Shown in pieces: positions 41,038 to 49,806 of a stretch of DNA of 64,000 nucleotides. A model generated the notes under the pieces. That model was not told where the DNA came from and did no database searches. It saw only the letters and a list, made by a program, of their open reading frames with translations. Location: NCBI GenBank assembly GCA_964598485.1, contig CAZRCD010000008.1:1-64000 (forward strand), read 5' to 3'. Every line of letters begins with the position of its first letter. The stretch's first letter is position 1. The position numbers were made by a program, and so were the translations under genes. The DNA comes from SOJA01 sp964598485 (GTDB lineage: Archaea > Thermoproteota > Bathyarchaeia > Bathyarchaeales > Bathycorpusculaceae).

Positions 41038-43158
41038 TCATTGAAACTTTTTTAACAATTCCACTACGTCGGGAATGCCTATTCCGAGCTCCCTGACTTT
41101 CTTTAAGGTCGGAACACCGTTGTCGTTCCATCCTCTTCGCTTATAGACGGCGTCCTTGAGTCTCTCGTACTCTCTTTCCCGGTACTTTCTCAGGACCATC
41201 AACTTCTCCTTCGCCGACTTGCCCTCCGGGTTGAAACCAACCTTATCTCTAAGCTGATTGTCATAATGTTCTGCGCGACTCTCATACTCCTCTTCCGTCA
41301 CCGGTCCAACGGCTCTGTAAGGTATATCATCGTGTTCACGCGTGCCAAACCCCATCCTTAGGTTGAAGATGCGCTGAAAGTTGTACACTTTCTCACTCAT
41401 CGAGACAAGGTCGTCCGGTGTAACCTTTCGCCCAGTCACAGCGTAAAAGTATTTAGCGTAATTCTCCACGTGAGCCATCACCTTCGCAGGTTCTTTGGTG
41501 TACTTGTTGTCTTCCGGCACGATGTCGTTCCAAGGAAGCTTGCACAGCCCATTTAAGCCGAACCAAGTGCGGAACATCGGGAACCAGTGTAGGGCTTCTG
41601 CTTTCTGCTCGAAAGTAGGCATCAGGTTGTGCACCATGTCCAAGAAAATCAGCCAAGCCTCGTCATGTTGTGGACCTTTCAACGCAAGTCCATAACCGCC
41701 CTGCTGCGCCAGAGACTCTTTAGTGACGTACTCAGAAAACTCCAAGCCCTTCGCCTCCATCCCTATATCCCGCATTATCTTGGGGTCCGCCCCGTACTTT
41801 TCCGCAAAAAGCTTCTTCATCCTGCGTATTCCTTGACCAACAATGACTCCGAAGCCTTCACCCCTCGCCATCTGATGAAATAGCTCCATGGCTGCTTCCT
41901 TGTTCCCAAAATTAAGCTCAAGACCACCAGTGATTTCCTTGCCGATCAATCCCATCTCGTAGCACTCCATGACAAAGGCGATAGCCGTCCCTAACGAAAT
42001 TGTGTCTATGCCGTACGTGTCGCAGTAAAAGTTCATCTCAATCACGTGGTCAGCGTCGAAGATTCCACAATTGCTGCCAAGACCTGCTATGGTCTCATAT
42101 TCTGGCCCGTTCACGAACACCCTTTGACCTTTATAGGGTCCTGTTTTGAGCCCGAAATCTTTGACGCCATGGGAGCATGCAACGGGGCATCCTATCCAAC
42201 ATCCATCGAAGCCCGAATGAAACTTCTTTCTATAGACCTCTTCACCGAGGTTTAGAGCTTCTGGGTGTTTTCCGAACTTGAAGTTGTTTGTAGGTAGTAG
42301 GTCGAACTCGTTCATGATATCGATTAGGTGTGTAGTTCCCACGATAGCCATCTGGTGTTGTTTCGGGTCCAGAGTTCTGATTTCCTTGTTGTATGCAGTG
42401 CCGACTTGTCTTAGGAGATCGAAGTTTGCGGGATTGTTTGATTTCGCAGTCAAGTTGGAGAATTTCGCAACTATTGCCTTTACCTTCTTGTTTCGCAGAA
42501 CCGTGCCTGTGCCGCCCCTTCCAGCCTGCTTGTACCTCACAACCTTACGGGTTAAGTCATACCATGAGAAGTTGAGGCATCCGAATCTCGCGTGCTCTGC
42601 GCCTGAACCGGCAGAAATCACTGAAACGCTGCGTTTGTTCTCTCCCCCATACTTTTCTGTTAGGATTTCGGCAAGTAGGTGTGTCTCGGAGGGAAGCCCT
42701 TCAGCTTCTTTGATCACCACTTTTCCTTCGTCTCCATCGATAAAGATTATTACTTCGGACTTAGCTTTTCCTTGTATCTCGAGCGCGTCCCACCCAGCGA
42801 ATTTCAAGTACGGTCCGAAGTATCCGCCGACGTTAGAGTCCATCACCGAATCCGTTAGAGGCGAGATTGTGACGACAATGCTCTTTCCGCTTCCCGGGTA
42901 TATGGGACTGCCGCCGAGGGGACCGCAGGCAATGCATATCTCGTTTTCTGGATCATTCCATTTGACGATGCGGTCTTTGGGCAGGGCGTTCCACAGCAGC
43001 CAGAGGTTGAAGCCGCGGCCGCCTATGAACGCGTCTTTCATAAATTGAGTGACTGGTTTGCTCTTGATTTGGTTGTTTGTGAGGTTTATATAGAGGGTTC
43101 TGTTGTTGTATCCTTTCTCAACCTTTCTGAGGGGGTATGTGAATTCTGCAACTGTCAA
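41038..43158 (-). CDS. AOR-family tungsten oxidoreductase, paralogue 2 (long form)
   Basis: Second AOR-family enzyme, 706 residues, about 100 longer than paralogue 1 mainly through a C-terminal helical extension (around 600-680). N-terminal LYINLTNNQI and FIGGRGFNLWLLW. The cluster motif is C320-x3-C324-x3-C328 (CWIGCPVAC), one residue wider than the usual C-x2-C-x3-C, with the distal Cys in LNGLCKLPWND. CDTYGIDTISLGT and KGLEFSEYVTKESLAQQGGY replace the classical pterin segments. It is clearly divergent from classical AOR, FOR and GAPOR, so the substrate is unknown. It is the upstream neighbour of paralogue 1 on the same strand. Confidence 0.9.
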   Translation of the reverse strand: MTVAEFTYPLRKVEKGYNNRTLYINLTNNQIKSKPVTQFMKDAFIGGRGFNLWLLWNALPKDRIVKWNDPENEICIACGPLGGSPIYPGSGKSIVVTISPLTDSVMDSNVGGYFGPYLKFAGWDALEIQGKAKSEVIIFIDGDEGKVVIKEAEGLPSETHLLAEILTEKYGGENKRSVSVISAGSGAEHARFGCLNFSWYDLTRKVVRYKQAGRGGTGTVLRNKKVKAIVAKFSNLTAKSNNPANFDLLRQVGTAYNKEIRTLDPKQHQMAIVGTTHLIDIMNEFDLLPTNNFKFGKHPEALNLGEEVYRKKFHSGFDGCWIGCPVACSHGVKDFGLKTGPYKGQRVFVNGPEYETIAGLGSNCGIFDADHVIEMNFYCDTYGIDTISLGTAIAFVMECYEMGLIGKEITGGLELNFGNKEAAMELFHQMARGEGFGVIVGQGIRRMKKLFAEKYGADPKIMRDIGMEAKGLEFSEYVTKESLAQQGGYGLALKGPQHDEAWLIFLDMVHNLMPTFEQKAEALHWFPMFRTWFGLNGLCKLPWNDIVPEDNKYTKEPAKVMAHVENYAKYFYAVTGRKVTPDDLVSMSEKVYNFQRIFNLRMGFGTREHDDIPYRAVGPVTEEEYESRAEHYDNQLRDKVGFNPEGKSAKEKLMVLRKYREREYERLKDAVYKRRGWNDNGVPTLKKVRELGIGIPDVVELLKKFQ

Positions 43159-43459
43159 TTCTGTTCACCTTTTTGAAACGTTAGCTAACTTGTTTTGACG
43201 TTATAAATGTTCTCTTGTCACGCTAGGGCTTCAAGGACTACGCAAATTTTTTCTGAAACGTAGAATTGTGATAAGAGTTCAGCGTTAACGAGGATTTTGA
43301 GTCCATGAATCAAGATTGACCAGATATGAAAATGGATTGTGAGTGTGCAGGCTGCCCTTTATTCCTGTGAGACAATTCAGTGAGCAACCACCTTCTCATA
43401 GTACGTGCTTTAGTAAAAACCTTAATAATTGTTCAAAGGATATAATTTGAAGCTAGTAG
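43159..43459. other. Intergenic promoter region between AOR paralogue 2 and proC
   Basis: No coding frame supported. cttaataatt at 43421-43430, about 30 bases before the proC start, is a likely TATA box. The other end should hold the promoter of the AOR gene. No repeats or stem-loops stood out. Confidence 0.35.
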
Positions 43460-44293
43460 TTGGAGATGAGTTATTTGAACAAGAACAAGCCTAAATTGGC
43501 GGTTATCGGCGCTGGCAAAATGGGTGAAGGCATAATTTCAGGTTTTCTTAAATCAGGCGAGTATAAACCCCAAGAAATACAAGCATTCGAGATCCTCGAG
43601 AGCCGCAGGAAATACATAAGTCAAACATACAACGTGAAATGTGTAGGTGAAGCAAAAGAAGCCGCCTCTTTCGCGGACATTACAATAGTCGCAGTAGAAC
43701 CCAGACATGTGAAAACAGCCTTAACACAAATAGCGCCCGCAATGAAGCCCGGAAAAATAGTTGTTTCGATCGCCGCTGGTGTCACATTAGAGTTCCTGAG
43801 AAAATATCTCCCAAAAGATGTTCCTGTTATCAGGGTGATGCCTAACATAACGTGCCGAGTTAGAGAAGCCATGATAGTGGTATGCCCGTCGGAAAACACA
43901 AAGAAGGAGGAGCTAGAAATAGCAATGAGTACGCTTTCACTTTTAGGACATGTCATAAAATTGGACGAGAGATATCTGAATCTGGCAACAGGCCTAGTAG
44001 GAAGCGGGCCAGCATACATATACGTGATCATAGAAGCCCTAGCTGACGCAGGTGTGAGACTAGGTTTACCAAAGGATGTTTCAATACTCCTCGCAGCACA
44101 AACAACTCTTGGCGCAGCAAGAATGGTTGTCGAAACCGGAGAACACCCAGCTAAACTCAAAGATATGGTCGCTACACCCGGGGGCACAACAGTTGAGGGA
44201 CTCTTGGCCCTCGAGGAAGGCAGAATAAGAGCGGTGATAATCAAGGCTGTGACAGAGGCAGCTGAAAAAGCAAAAAGACTCCAGTCAGCTTAG
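43460..44293 (+). CDS. proC: Pyrroline-5-carboxylate reductase
   Basis: Reduces 1-pyrroline-5-carboxylate to proline with NAD(P)H. The dinucleotide motif LAVIGAGKMGEGI is at about 14-26, the mid-region VIRVMPNITCRVREAM and the C-terminal ProC signature LATGLVGSGPAYIYVIIEALAD followed by MVATPGGTTVEGLLALEEG are unmistakable. Length 277 is standard. The frame starts with TTG 43460; ATG 43466 is nearly as good. Monocistronic. Confidence 0.95.
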   Translation: MEMSYLNKNKPKLAVIGAGKMGEGIISGFLKSGEYKPQEIQAFEILESRRKYISQTYNVKCVGEAKEAASFADITIVAVEPRHVKTALTQIAPAMKPGKIVVSIAAGVTLEFLRKYLPKDVPVIRVMPNITCRVREAMIVVCPSENTKKEELEIAMSTLSLLGHVIKLDERYLNLATGLVGSGPAYIYVIIEALADAGVRLGLPKDVSILLAAQTTLGAARMVVETGEHPAKLKDMVATPGGTTVEGLLALEEGRIRAVIIKAVTEAAEKAKRLQSA

Positions 44294-44577
44294 AAAACTG
44301 GCATTGTCACCAAGCTCGCGCATCAGCTTTCCTCACTAGTTCGAGACACGTAGTCTATCAGTAGACCGCGGCATAACAGTTCCATTCATCATCCAAGTGA
44401 TTTCAGAGTTTACAACCGTGGCTTTGACAATAGCTTTCATAATCGCAACATGAACAGTTCCCATCATTTAAAAAGAGGTGACTTTTAGCACAGCCCATTT
44501 TAATTGTTTCATTGAGAGAACACTTATTTATCTCTAGGAATATGAGATACAACACTTATGATGTGGAAGGGAATTGC

Positions 44578-46266
44578 ATGCTTATACGAAGTAACTTAAA
44601 AGCAGTTTCAACTCTTGCAATCATACTTTTAATGATAATATCCGCAGTAATAGGAGGCTTACTTTCTTACATGTTCACAATTGCCTTCTTCACTGAAATA
44701 CCTGAAAAAACAACAGTAACAATAACGGATGTTTATTTTAATAGGGAAAATGCTAGATCGTTCAAAATTACCCTTTTAAACCCGTCCTATTCGCCTACAA
44801 ACGCAACAATAACAAGAATCGCACTGAGCTTGAAGGGAGAGTCGCAACTTTACGATATCGTAGAAACAGAACCTTCAATCGAAAATGGGATAATTATTCA
44901 GAAAGGTGAAACAGTGAACATAACATGCTTTAAAGCTCAAAGAGACAGCGCCTATGTCTCTTGGGGAAGATTAGCTGGCGAATTTGCTGGCGAAAACATC
45001 ACTGTACACGTTTTCTCAACGGATTCACCAGCCGCGAACATTGAGGTAACTCTGCCGTTCGTTAAACTTCACGTAACCGACACGGATTTTGACTCCAAAG
45101 TTTCGTTTAATAGATTTAACATTACAACAATGAACGATGTAAATTCGGAGATTAACTTAACTATAAACGAAATAATGGTTGGAGGGGTTGATTTGGATGG
45201 CATGTCACCAGGGTTACCCCAGGTCATCGCAGGTGGAGAGTCTGTTCATTTTAACTGTACTGGAAGTTGGCGTAATTTAATAAAAACAGCACTTTCGGTT
45301 TCTACTGAAGAAGGATACGTTTTTTCCCAAGAACTTGAGTTGCCGATGGTCCACACTGCAATTCAGAACGTACTTTTTAACGAAAATACTGCGTACTTTA
45401 ACGTGACAGTGTCCAATTCTGCAGACTCGGCTAACTATGTAAACGTCACAAAAATTACATGTACACTGGAAAATGGAACTATCGTCCAACAAAATTATCC
45501 ATCAGTAGGCGTAACACCAAATTCAACAAGCACCTTCACGTTCAACTGGACTTTGAAAGAATATAGAGGGAAGGAAATTAACGTGACATCGTATTTGTTG
45601 CAAGATTTTAAAACCGACACATTCACGGTAGTAACTCCACCGCCAGTCATATTCAGCGTTTTAAATGAAAAGGAAGTTTTCGATTTGAAAGATAAAGAGC
45701 ATTTTAACATTACATTACAAAATCATCCATCTTCCATCCAAGCGGTCAACATTACAAAAATAGCGGTTAAGGAAAACGGTGAGCTTATTGAGGTGATAAA
45801 TGATACAAAGGCAAACCCGAAATTACCCTCTGACCCAATTGAACCTGGTCAACCCATAACGTTTTACTGTAATGTTACTGATTGGACTGATTATGCAGGC
45901 AAAGATCTGACTTTAACCATTCACGCTATAAATCAAACTTTAGAAGAGTACACGTTTGAATTCAATTTTACCCTTCCGACAGTAATCCTAAATGTAACGT
46001 TCAATAGTAACATGAGCACGCAATATTTCAGCGTTAGCGTTCAGAACAAGGCGTTTTCAACTATCAACATAACTGGAATAAATGTTAATGAAACGTGGAT
46101 AAACACAACACTCACTTACCCCTCATTGCCGCTAACCATTGAAGACGGAAATACTCTGGTAATTCTCTGTCGACTTAACTGGCAACCATTGAGCGGTGGC
46201 GACGTAACAATTGTGGTCACTACATCAAACGGGTTCGAGGTTGCTGACAAAGTAGGAGTACCTTAA
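44578..46266 (+). CDS. Exported membrane-anchored protein built of repeated beta-sandwich domains
   Basis: A short N-terminal basic segment and one transmembrane helix (LKAVSTLAIILLMIISAVIG) resemble archaeal pilin/surface-protein N-termini. The rest, about 520 residues, contains roughly five to six Ig-like repeats of about 90 residues, each with a strand F-N/D-x-x-x-A-x-x-F-N-I/V-T and an internal NITKIA/ITGINV strand and many N-x-S/T sequons, suited to N-glycosylation outside the cell. I set the start at ATG 44578 (MLIRSN) behind GGAAGGGA; the frame is open further up to TTG 44512. Possibly a surface or pilus-associated protein; no family named. Confidence 0.65.
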   Translation: MLIRSNLKAVSTLAIILLMIISAVIGGLLSYMFTIAFFTEIPEKTTVTITDVYFNRENARSFKITLLNPSYSPTNATITRIALSLKGESQLYDIVETEPSIENGIIIQKGETVNITCFKAQRDSAYVSWGRLAGEFAGENITVHVFSTDSPAANIEVTLPFVKLHVTDTDFDSKVSFNRFNITTMNDVNSEINLTINEIMVGGVDLDGMSPGLPQVIAGGESVHFNCTGSWRNLIKTALSVSTEEGYVFSQELELPMVHTAIQNVLFNENTAYFNVTVSNSADSANYVNVTKITCTLENGTIVQQNYPSVGVTPNSTSTFTFNWTLKEYRGKEINVTSYLLQDFKTDTFTVVTPPPVIFSVLNEKEVFDLKDKEHFNITLQNHPSSIQAVNITKIAVKENGELIEVINDTKANPKLPSDPIEPGQPITFYCNVTDWTDYAGKDLTLTIHAINQTLEEYTFEFNFTLPTVILNVTFNSNMSTQYFSVSVQNKAFSTINITGINVNETWINTTLTYPSLPLTIEDGNTLVILCRLNWQPLSGGDVTIVVTTSNGFEVADKVGVP

Positions 46267-46293
46267 TCATGAATAACTCTCGAGTGTGACTTC

Positions 46294-47499
46294 ATGAAAG
46301 CCATGAAAGTTACCCAAAGAGTAAGCACAATTGAATATGCTATTCGCGACGTTATTGTCTATGCCAAAGAATTGGCGAAAACTGGGAAAAAAATCTATTA
46401 TTTAAACATAGGCGATCCAGTTGCATTTGACTTTGACACCCCACCACATGTTAAGCAAGCTTTAATGAGAGCCGTTGAAGAAGGCGAGAATAGTTATTCT
46501 TCTTCTGAGGGGTTGCCTGAGCTTAGGCAAGCCATAAGTGAGAAGGAAATGAGGGTTAACAGTGTAGATGTTTCTGCTGACGATGTTATTGTCACTGCGG
46601 GGATTTCTGAGGGCATACAAATGGTTATGGCAGCACTTATCAACGCTGGCGATGAAATTCTTCTTCCTGGACCTACTTATCCCCCTTACATTGCATATGC
46701 TAAATTCTTCGGTGGCAAACCAGTAACTTACGAGACGGTTGAGGAAAATGGTTGGCAACCAAACATTGACGACATACGCAGAAAAATTTCAGAGAAAACG
46801 CGGGGGATTGTGATTATTAATCCGAACAATCCTTGTGGTGCACTTTATGAAGAGAAAATTGTGAAAGAGATAGTGGATTTAGCGGGTGAAAACGGAGTTC
46901 CGATTATTTCAGACGAAATTTACGATCGAATTGTGTATGATAAGGAGTTTGTTAGCACATCTCACTTGGCTAAAGACGTTCCAGTAATAGGGTTAAACGG
47001 CTTTTCAAAGGCATACTTAATGACTGGGTGGAGACTTGGCTACGTGTATTTTCACGAGCAAAACAACGAGTTACAGGAGTTGAAGCAGTGCATCTTGAAG
47101 GAGGCGAGAATAAGGTTATGCGCAAACACTCCGGTTCAGAAAGCTGGGGCGACGGCGTTAACTGGGCCTCAAGATCACATCAAAGAGATGATTGGAAAGC
47201 TTAGGAAGAGAAGAGATTATGCGTGGAAAAGGCTGAATGAAATGGAAGGGATGAGCTGTGCAAAACCAGAGGCAGCATTCTATGTTTTCCCAAAGGTCCA
47301 CGGAGTAGCATCAAAATGGAGGAGTGACCGTGAATTTGTGTTGGAGCTTTTGAATGAAACAGGTGTGCTTTTCGTTCACGGGTCGGGTTTTGATCCAATT
47401 TACGGGTCAGGACATTTCAGAGCTGTCTTCCTTCCACCACTAGAAACACTTGAACGAGCATTGAACGAAGTGGAAGGTTTCATGGAAAAGAATAGGTAA
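46294..47499 (+). CDS. Class I/II aminotransferase (alanine/aspartate aminotransferase-like)
   Basis: PLP-dependent aminotransferase of fold type I. YLNIGDPVAFDFDTP, YSSSEGLPELRQAI, the cofactor-binding PNNPCGALYEE, ISDEIYDRIVY, and the PLP lysine in NGFSKAYLMTGWRLGY are all present, plus FRAVFLPP carrying the C-terminal arginine. The subgroup resembles archaeal alanine or glutamate:pyruvate aminotransferases; exact amino donor unresolved. Begins 27 bases after the surface-protein gene on the same strand. Length 401 is standard. Confidence 0.9.
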   Translation: MKAMKVTQRVSTIEYAIRDVIVYAKELAKTGKKIYYLNIGDPVAFDFDTPPHVKQALMRAVEEGENSYSSSEGLPELRQAISEKEMRVNSVDVSADDVIVTAGISEGIQMVMAALINAGDEILLPGPTYPPYIAYAKFFGGKPVTYETVEENGWQPNIDDIRRKISEKTRGIVIINPNNPCGALYEEKIVKEIVDLAGENGVPIISDEIYDRIVYDKEFVSTSHLAKDVPVIGLNGFSKAYLMTGWRLGYVYFHEQNNELQELKQCILKEARIRLCANTPVQKAGATALTGPQDHIKEMIGKLRKRRDYAWKRLNEMEGMSCAKPEAAFYVFPKVHGVASKWRSDREFVLELLNETGVLFVHGSGFDPIYGSGHFRAVFLPPLETLERALNEVEGFMEKNR

Positions 47500-47529
47500 G
47501 AACGGTAAAGACAGCTATGCGTGTATTAT

Positions 47530-48747
47530 TTATAGCCTTTCTTTGATTGCTTGTCCTAGCCTTTTGATGCCTTCCTCTATTTCATCCATCGCTGGATAGC
47601 TGAAGTTCAGCCTCATCGTGTTTGTTCCGCTTCCATCCACGAAGAATGACTGGCCTGGAACGTAGGCAATCTTATGTTTCTTGATGCAGTCTTCGATGAG
47701 TTCTTTGGTGTTCACTTTTTCAGGAAGCCAAGCGAATATGAATAGCCCGCCTATGGGCGTTGTCCACTTGCATCCCTTTGGGAAATAGGTTTCCAGAGCC
47801 TCCAGCATTTTGTCTCTCTTCGTCTTGTAGAGTGCACGAATCTTTGTAAGATTCTCGTGGATAACCTTTCTTTCTAGTGCTCCATAAGCGATGTACTGTA
47901 GAAGCGGTGAGGTACACAGATCCATACCCTGTTTGGCGAGCACGAACTTTTCGATTAGCCTGTCGTCAGCTACCACCCATCCTAGGCGCAGTCCAGGAGA
48001 CAGGATCTTGCTGAAGGTTGAAAGGTGTATGACTCGCCCTTCAGTGTCCATGGATTTCAGAGGAGCAACATCAATAGGCTCGTACAGTATTAGACTGTAG
48101 GGGTCGTCTTCAATGACTAGAAAGTCGTACTCCGACGCAAGTTCGAGAAGACGTTTTCGGCGCTCCATGGATAGGGTTACGCCAGTAGGGTTTTGACATG
48201 TAGGAACCGTATAGAGAAACTTTACTTTTTTGTGCTTAGACTGTAGTTCTTTCAGGACGTCTTCTAAGGAGCCCATTATGATGCCGTCATCATCCATTTT
48301 CAACCCAACAAACTCTGGATTGTAGGCACTAAAGGTGTTAATGGCAGCTAGGTATGTTGGAAGCTCCATAAGCACGACATCTCCTTCATCGATGAAGACT
48401 TTTCCAAAAAGGTCAAGTCCTTGTTGGCTGCCGCTTAAAACGAGAATGTTGTCGATGCTAGGCACATTAATTCCTTTCCACTCCATGAAACTCTTGAGCT
48501 CTGATCTCAGCTCTTTCAAGCCCTGAGTCGTGCCGTACTGTAGAAGTTTGTCGCCGTGCTCGCTTATTCCTTCGGTGATGATTTCTATAATCTGTTGTCG
48601 AGGAAACGTGGATGGGGAGGGCATACCGCCGCCGAAGGAGATTATACCTCCCTCAGCAACCCACTTCAGAAGTTGTCGGATCTCCGATGCTTTTAGTAGT
48701 GATGTTCTTTTAGCGAAGAAATTTTCAGGAACTAGCATTTTATCCAC
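47530..48747 (-). CDS. PLP-dependent aminotransferase (2-aminoadipate / aromatic aminotransferase-like)
   Basis: Fold-type I aminotransferase close to the LysN/2-aminoadipate and archaeal multi-substrate group: ISFGGGMPSPSTFP opening, LQYGTTQGLKELR, LSGSQQGLDL, TVPTCQNPTGVTLS, VIEDDPYSLILYE and the PLP lysine in STFSKILSPGLRLGW. Length 405 is standard and no MocR DNA-binding domain is fused. It could serve lysine or aromatic/branched amino-acid metabolism. Convergent with the previous aminotransferase gene, 30 bp apart. Confidence 0.88.
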   Translation of the reverse strand: MDKMLVPENFFAKRTSLLKASEIRQLLKWVAEGGIISFGGGMPSPSTFPRQQIIEIITEGISEHGDKLLQYGTTQGLKELRSELKSFMEWKGINVPSIDNILVLSGSQQGLDLFGKVFIDEGDVVLMELPTYLAAINTFSAYNPEFVGLKMDDDGIIMGSLEDVLKELQSKHKKVKFLYTVPTCQNPTGVTLSMERRKRLLELASEYDFLVIEDDPYSLILYEPIDVAPLKSMDTEGRVIHLSTFSKILSPGLRLGWVVADDRLIEKFVLAKQGMDLCTSPLLQYIAYGALERKVIHENLTKIRALYKTKRDKMLEALETYFPKGCKWTTPIGGLFIFAWLPEKVNTKELIEDCIKKHKIAYVPGQSFFVDGSGTNTMRLNFSYPAMDEIEEGIKRLGQAIKERL

Positions 48748-48837
48748 TTAACGCGTTTACAAAGTGTAAGCTTAAAATTTCTTTCGGTAACTTTCTTGTG
48801 GTTCTTATGGAAAAGTGGAGTGTTTTACGGCGTCTTG

Positions 48838-49728
48838 CTATTGATAGATTGGTATTCCTTCTTTCGGGTCTCGGACAAGCTTTTCGAATTCTTGCATTAA
48901 TTGTCGTGTTATTGGTCCGGGTTTGCCGTCGCCTATCATTCGCTTATTGACTTCTACTATTGGGATGATTTCTGCTGCTGTGCCAGTGAAGAAGGCTTCA
49001 TCTGCTGTGAACAAATCTGTCGGCGTGATAGTTTTTTCAGTGGCTTTGTATCCAAGTTTTTCAGCCAGTTTCATGACAACGTCTCTTGTTATTCCAACTA
49101 GAGCACCGGTTGATGTTGGCGGAGTTGTGACTTTTCCGTTTTGAACTATGAAGAGGTTTTCGGCTACGCCTTCACTTATGTGACCGTTTTTGTCTAGGCA
49201 TATGGCTTCGTCAAAACCCGCAATGTTCGCTTCAATCTTTCCCAATATGCTGTTCAGGTAGTTTAGGGATTTGACTTCGTGGGATGTTGCATCCACGGGG
49301 TCCCGTTTCACCCAAACAATCATGGCTCTTATTCCTTTTTCTTTTGCTTCACCTGAATGAAGTTTTATGACGTCGGTTATGATTATCACCGTGGGTTTTG
49401 GGCATTTTCTCGGGTCAAGTCCTAAATCGCCGACGCCTCTAGTTACGACTAGGCGTATGTATGCGTCTCGCAAATTGTTTTTTCGCAAGGTTTCTAAAAC
49501 AGCTTTTATCATTTCTTCTTTTGTCAGTGGAATCTGAAGCATGATTACACGTGCCGAGCGATACAATCTGTCTATGTGTTCTTTGAGTTTGAAGACTACG
49601 CTGTTATAGGCGCGGATTCCTTCAAAGATGCCGTCTCCATATAAAAGTCCGTGATCGTAAACTGAAACTTTTGCTTGCGACTTTGGATAGTATTTCCCAT
49701 CTATGCAGATGAGTAAATCTTTTTCCAA
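48838..49728 (-). CDS. ilvE: Branched-chain-amino-acid aminotransferase (class IV)
   Basis: Fold-type IV PLP enzyme transaminating leucine, isoleucine and valine. VYDHGLLYGDGIFEGIRAYN opens the protein; the PLP lysine is in SHEVKSLNYLNSILGKIEA, followed by CLDKNGHISEGVAENLF and LVGITRDVV, and the substrate-side FFTGTAAEIIPI. Length 296 is typical. Overlap of activity with D-amino-acid transaminase relatives is possible, but the TGTAAEI ending supports IlvE. It sits between another aminotransferase and thrS on the same strand. Confidence 0.93.
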   Translation of the reverse strand: MEKDLLICIDGKYYPKSQAKVSVYDHGLLYGDGIFEGIRAYNSVVFKLKEHIDRLYRSARVIMLQIPLTKEEMIKAVLETLRKNNLRDAYIRLVVTRGVGDLGLDPRKCPKPTVIIITDVIKLHSGEAKEKGIRAMIVWVKRDPVDATSHEVKSLNYLNSILGKIEANIAGFDEAICLDKNGHISEGVAENLFIVQNGKVTTPPTSTGALVGITRDVVMKLAEKLGYKATEKTITPTDLFTADEAFFTGTAAEIIPIVEVNKRMIGDGKPGPITRQLMQEFEKLVRDPKEGIPIYQ

Positions 49729-49806
49729 GGGTTTTATTCCTCCAAACTGGAGAATCTAGTCTATTCAAATATATTTTTTGTAAAAAGTTGGTTGTTTCAA
49801 TCATTG

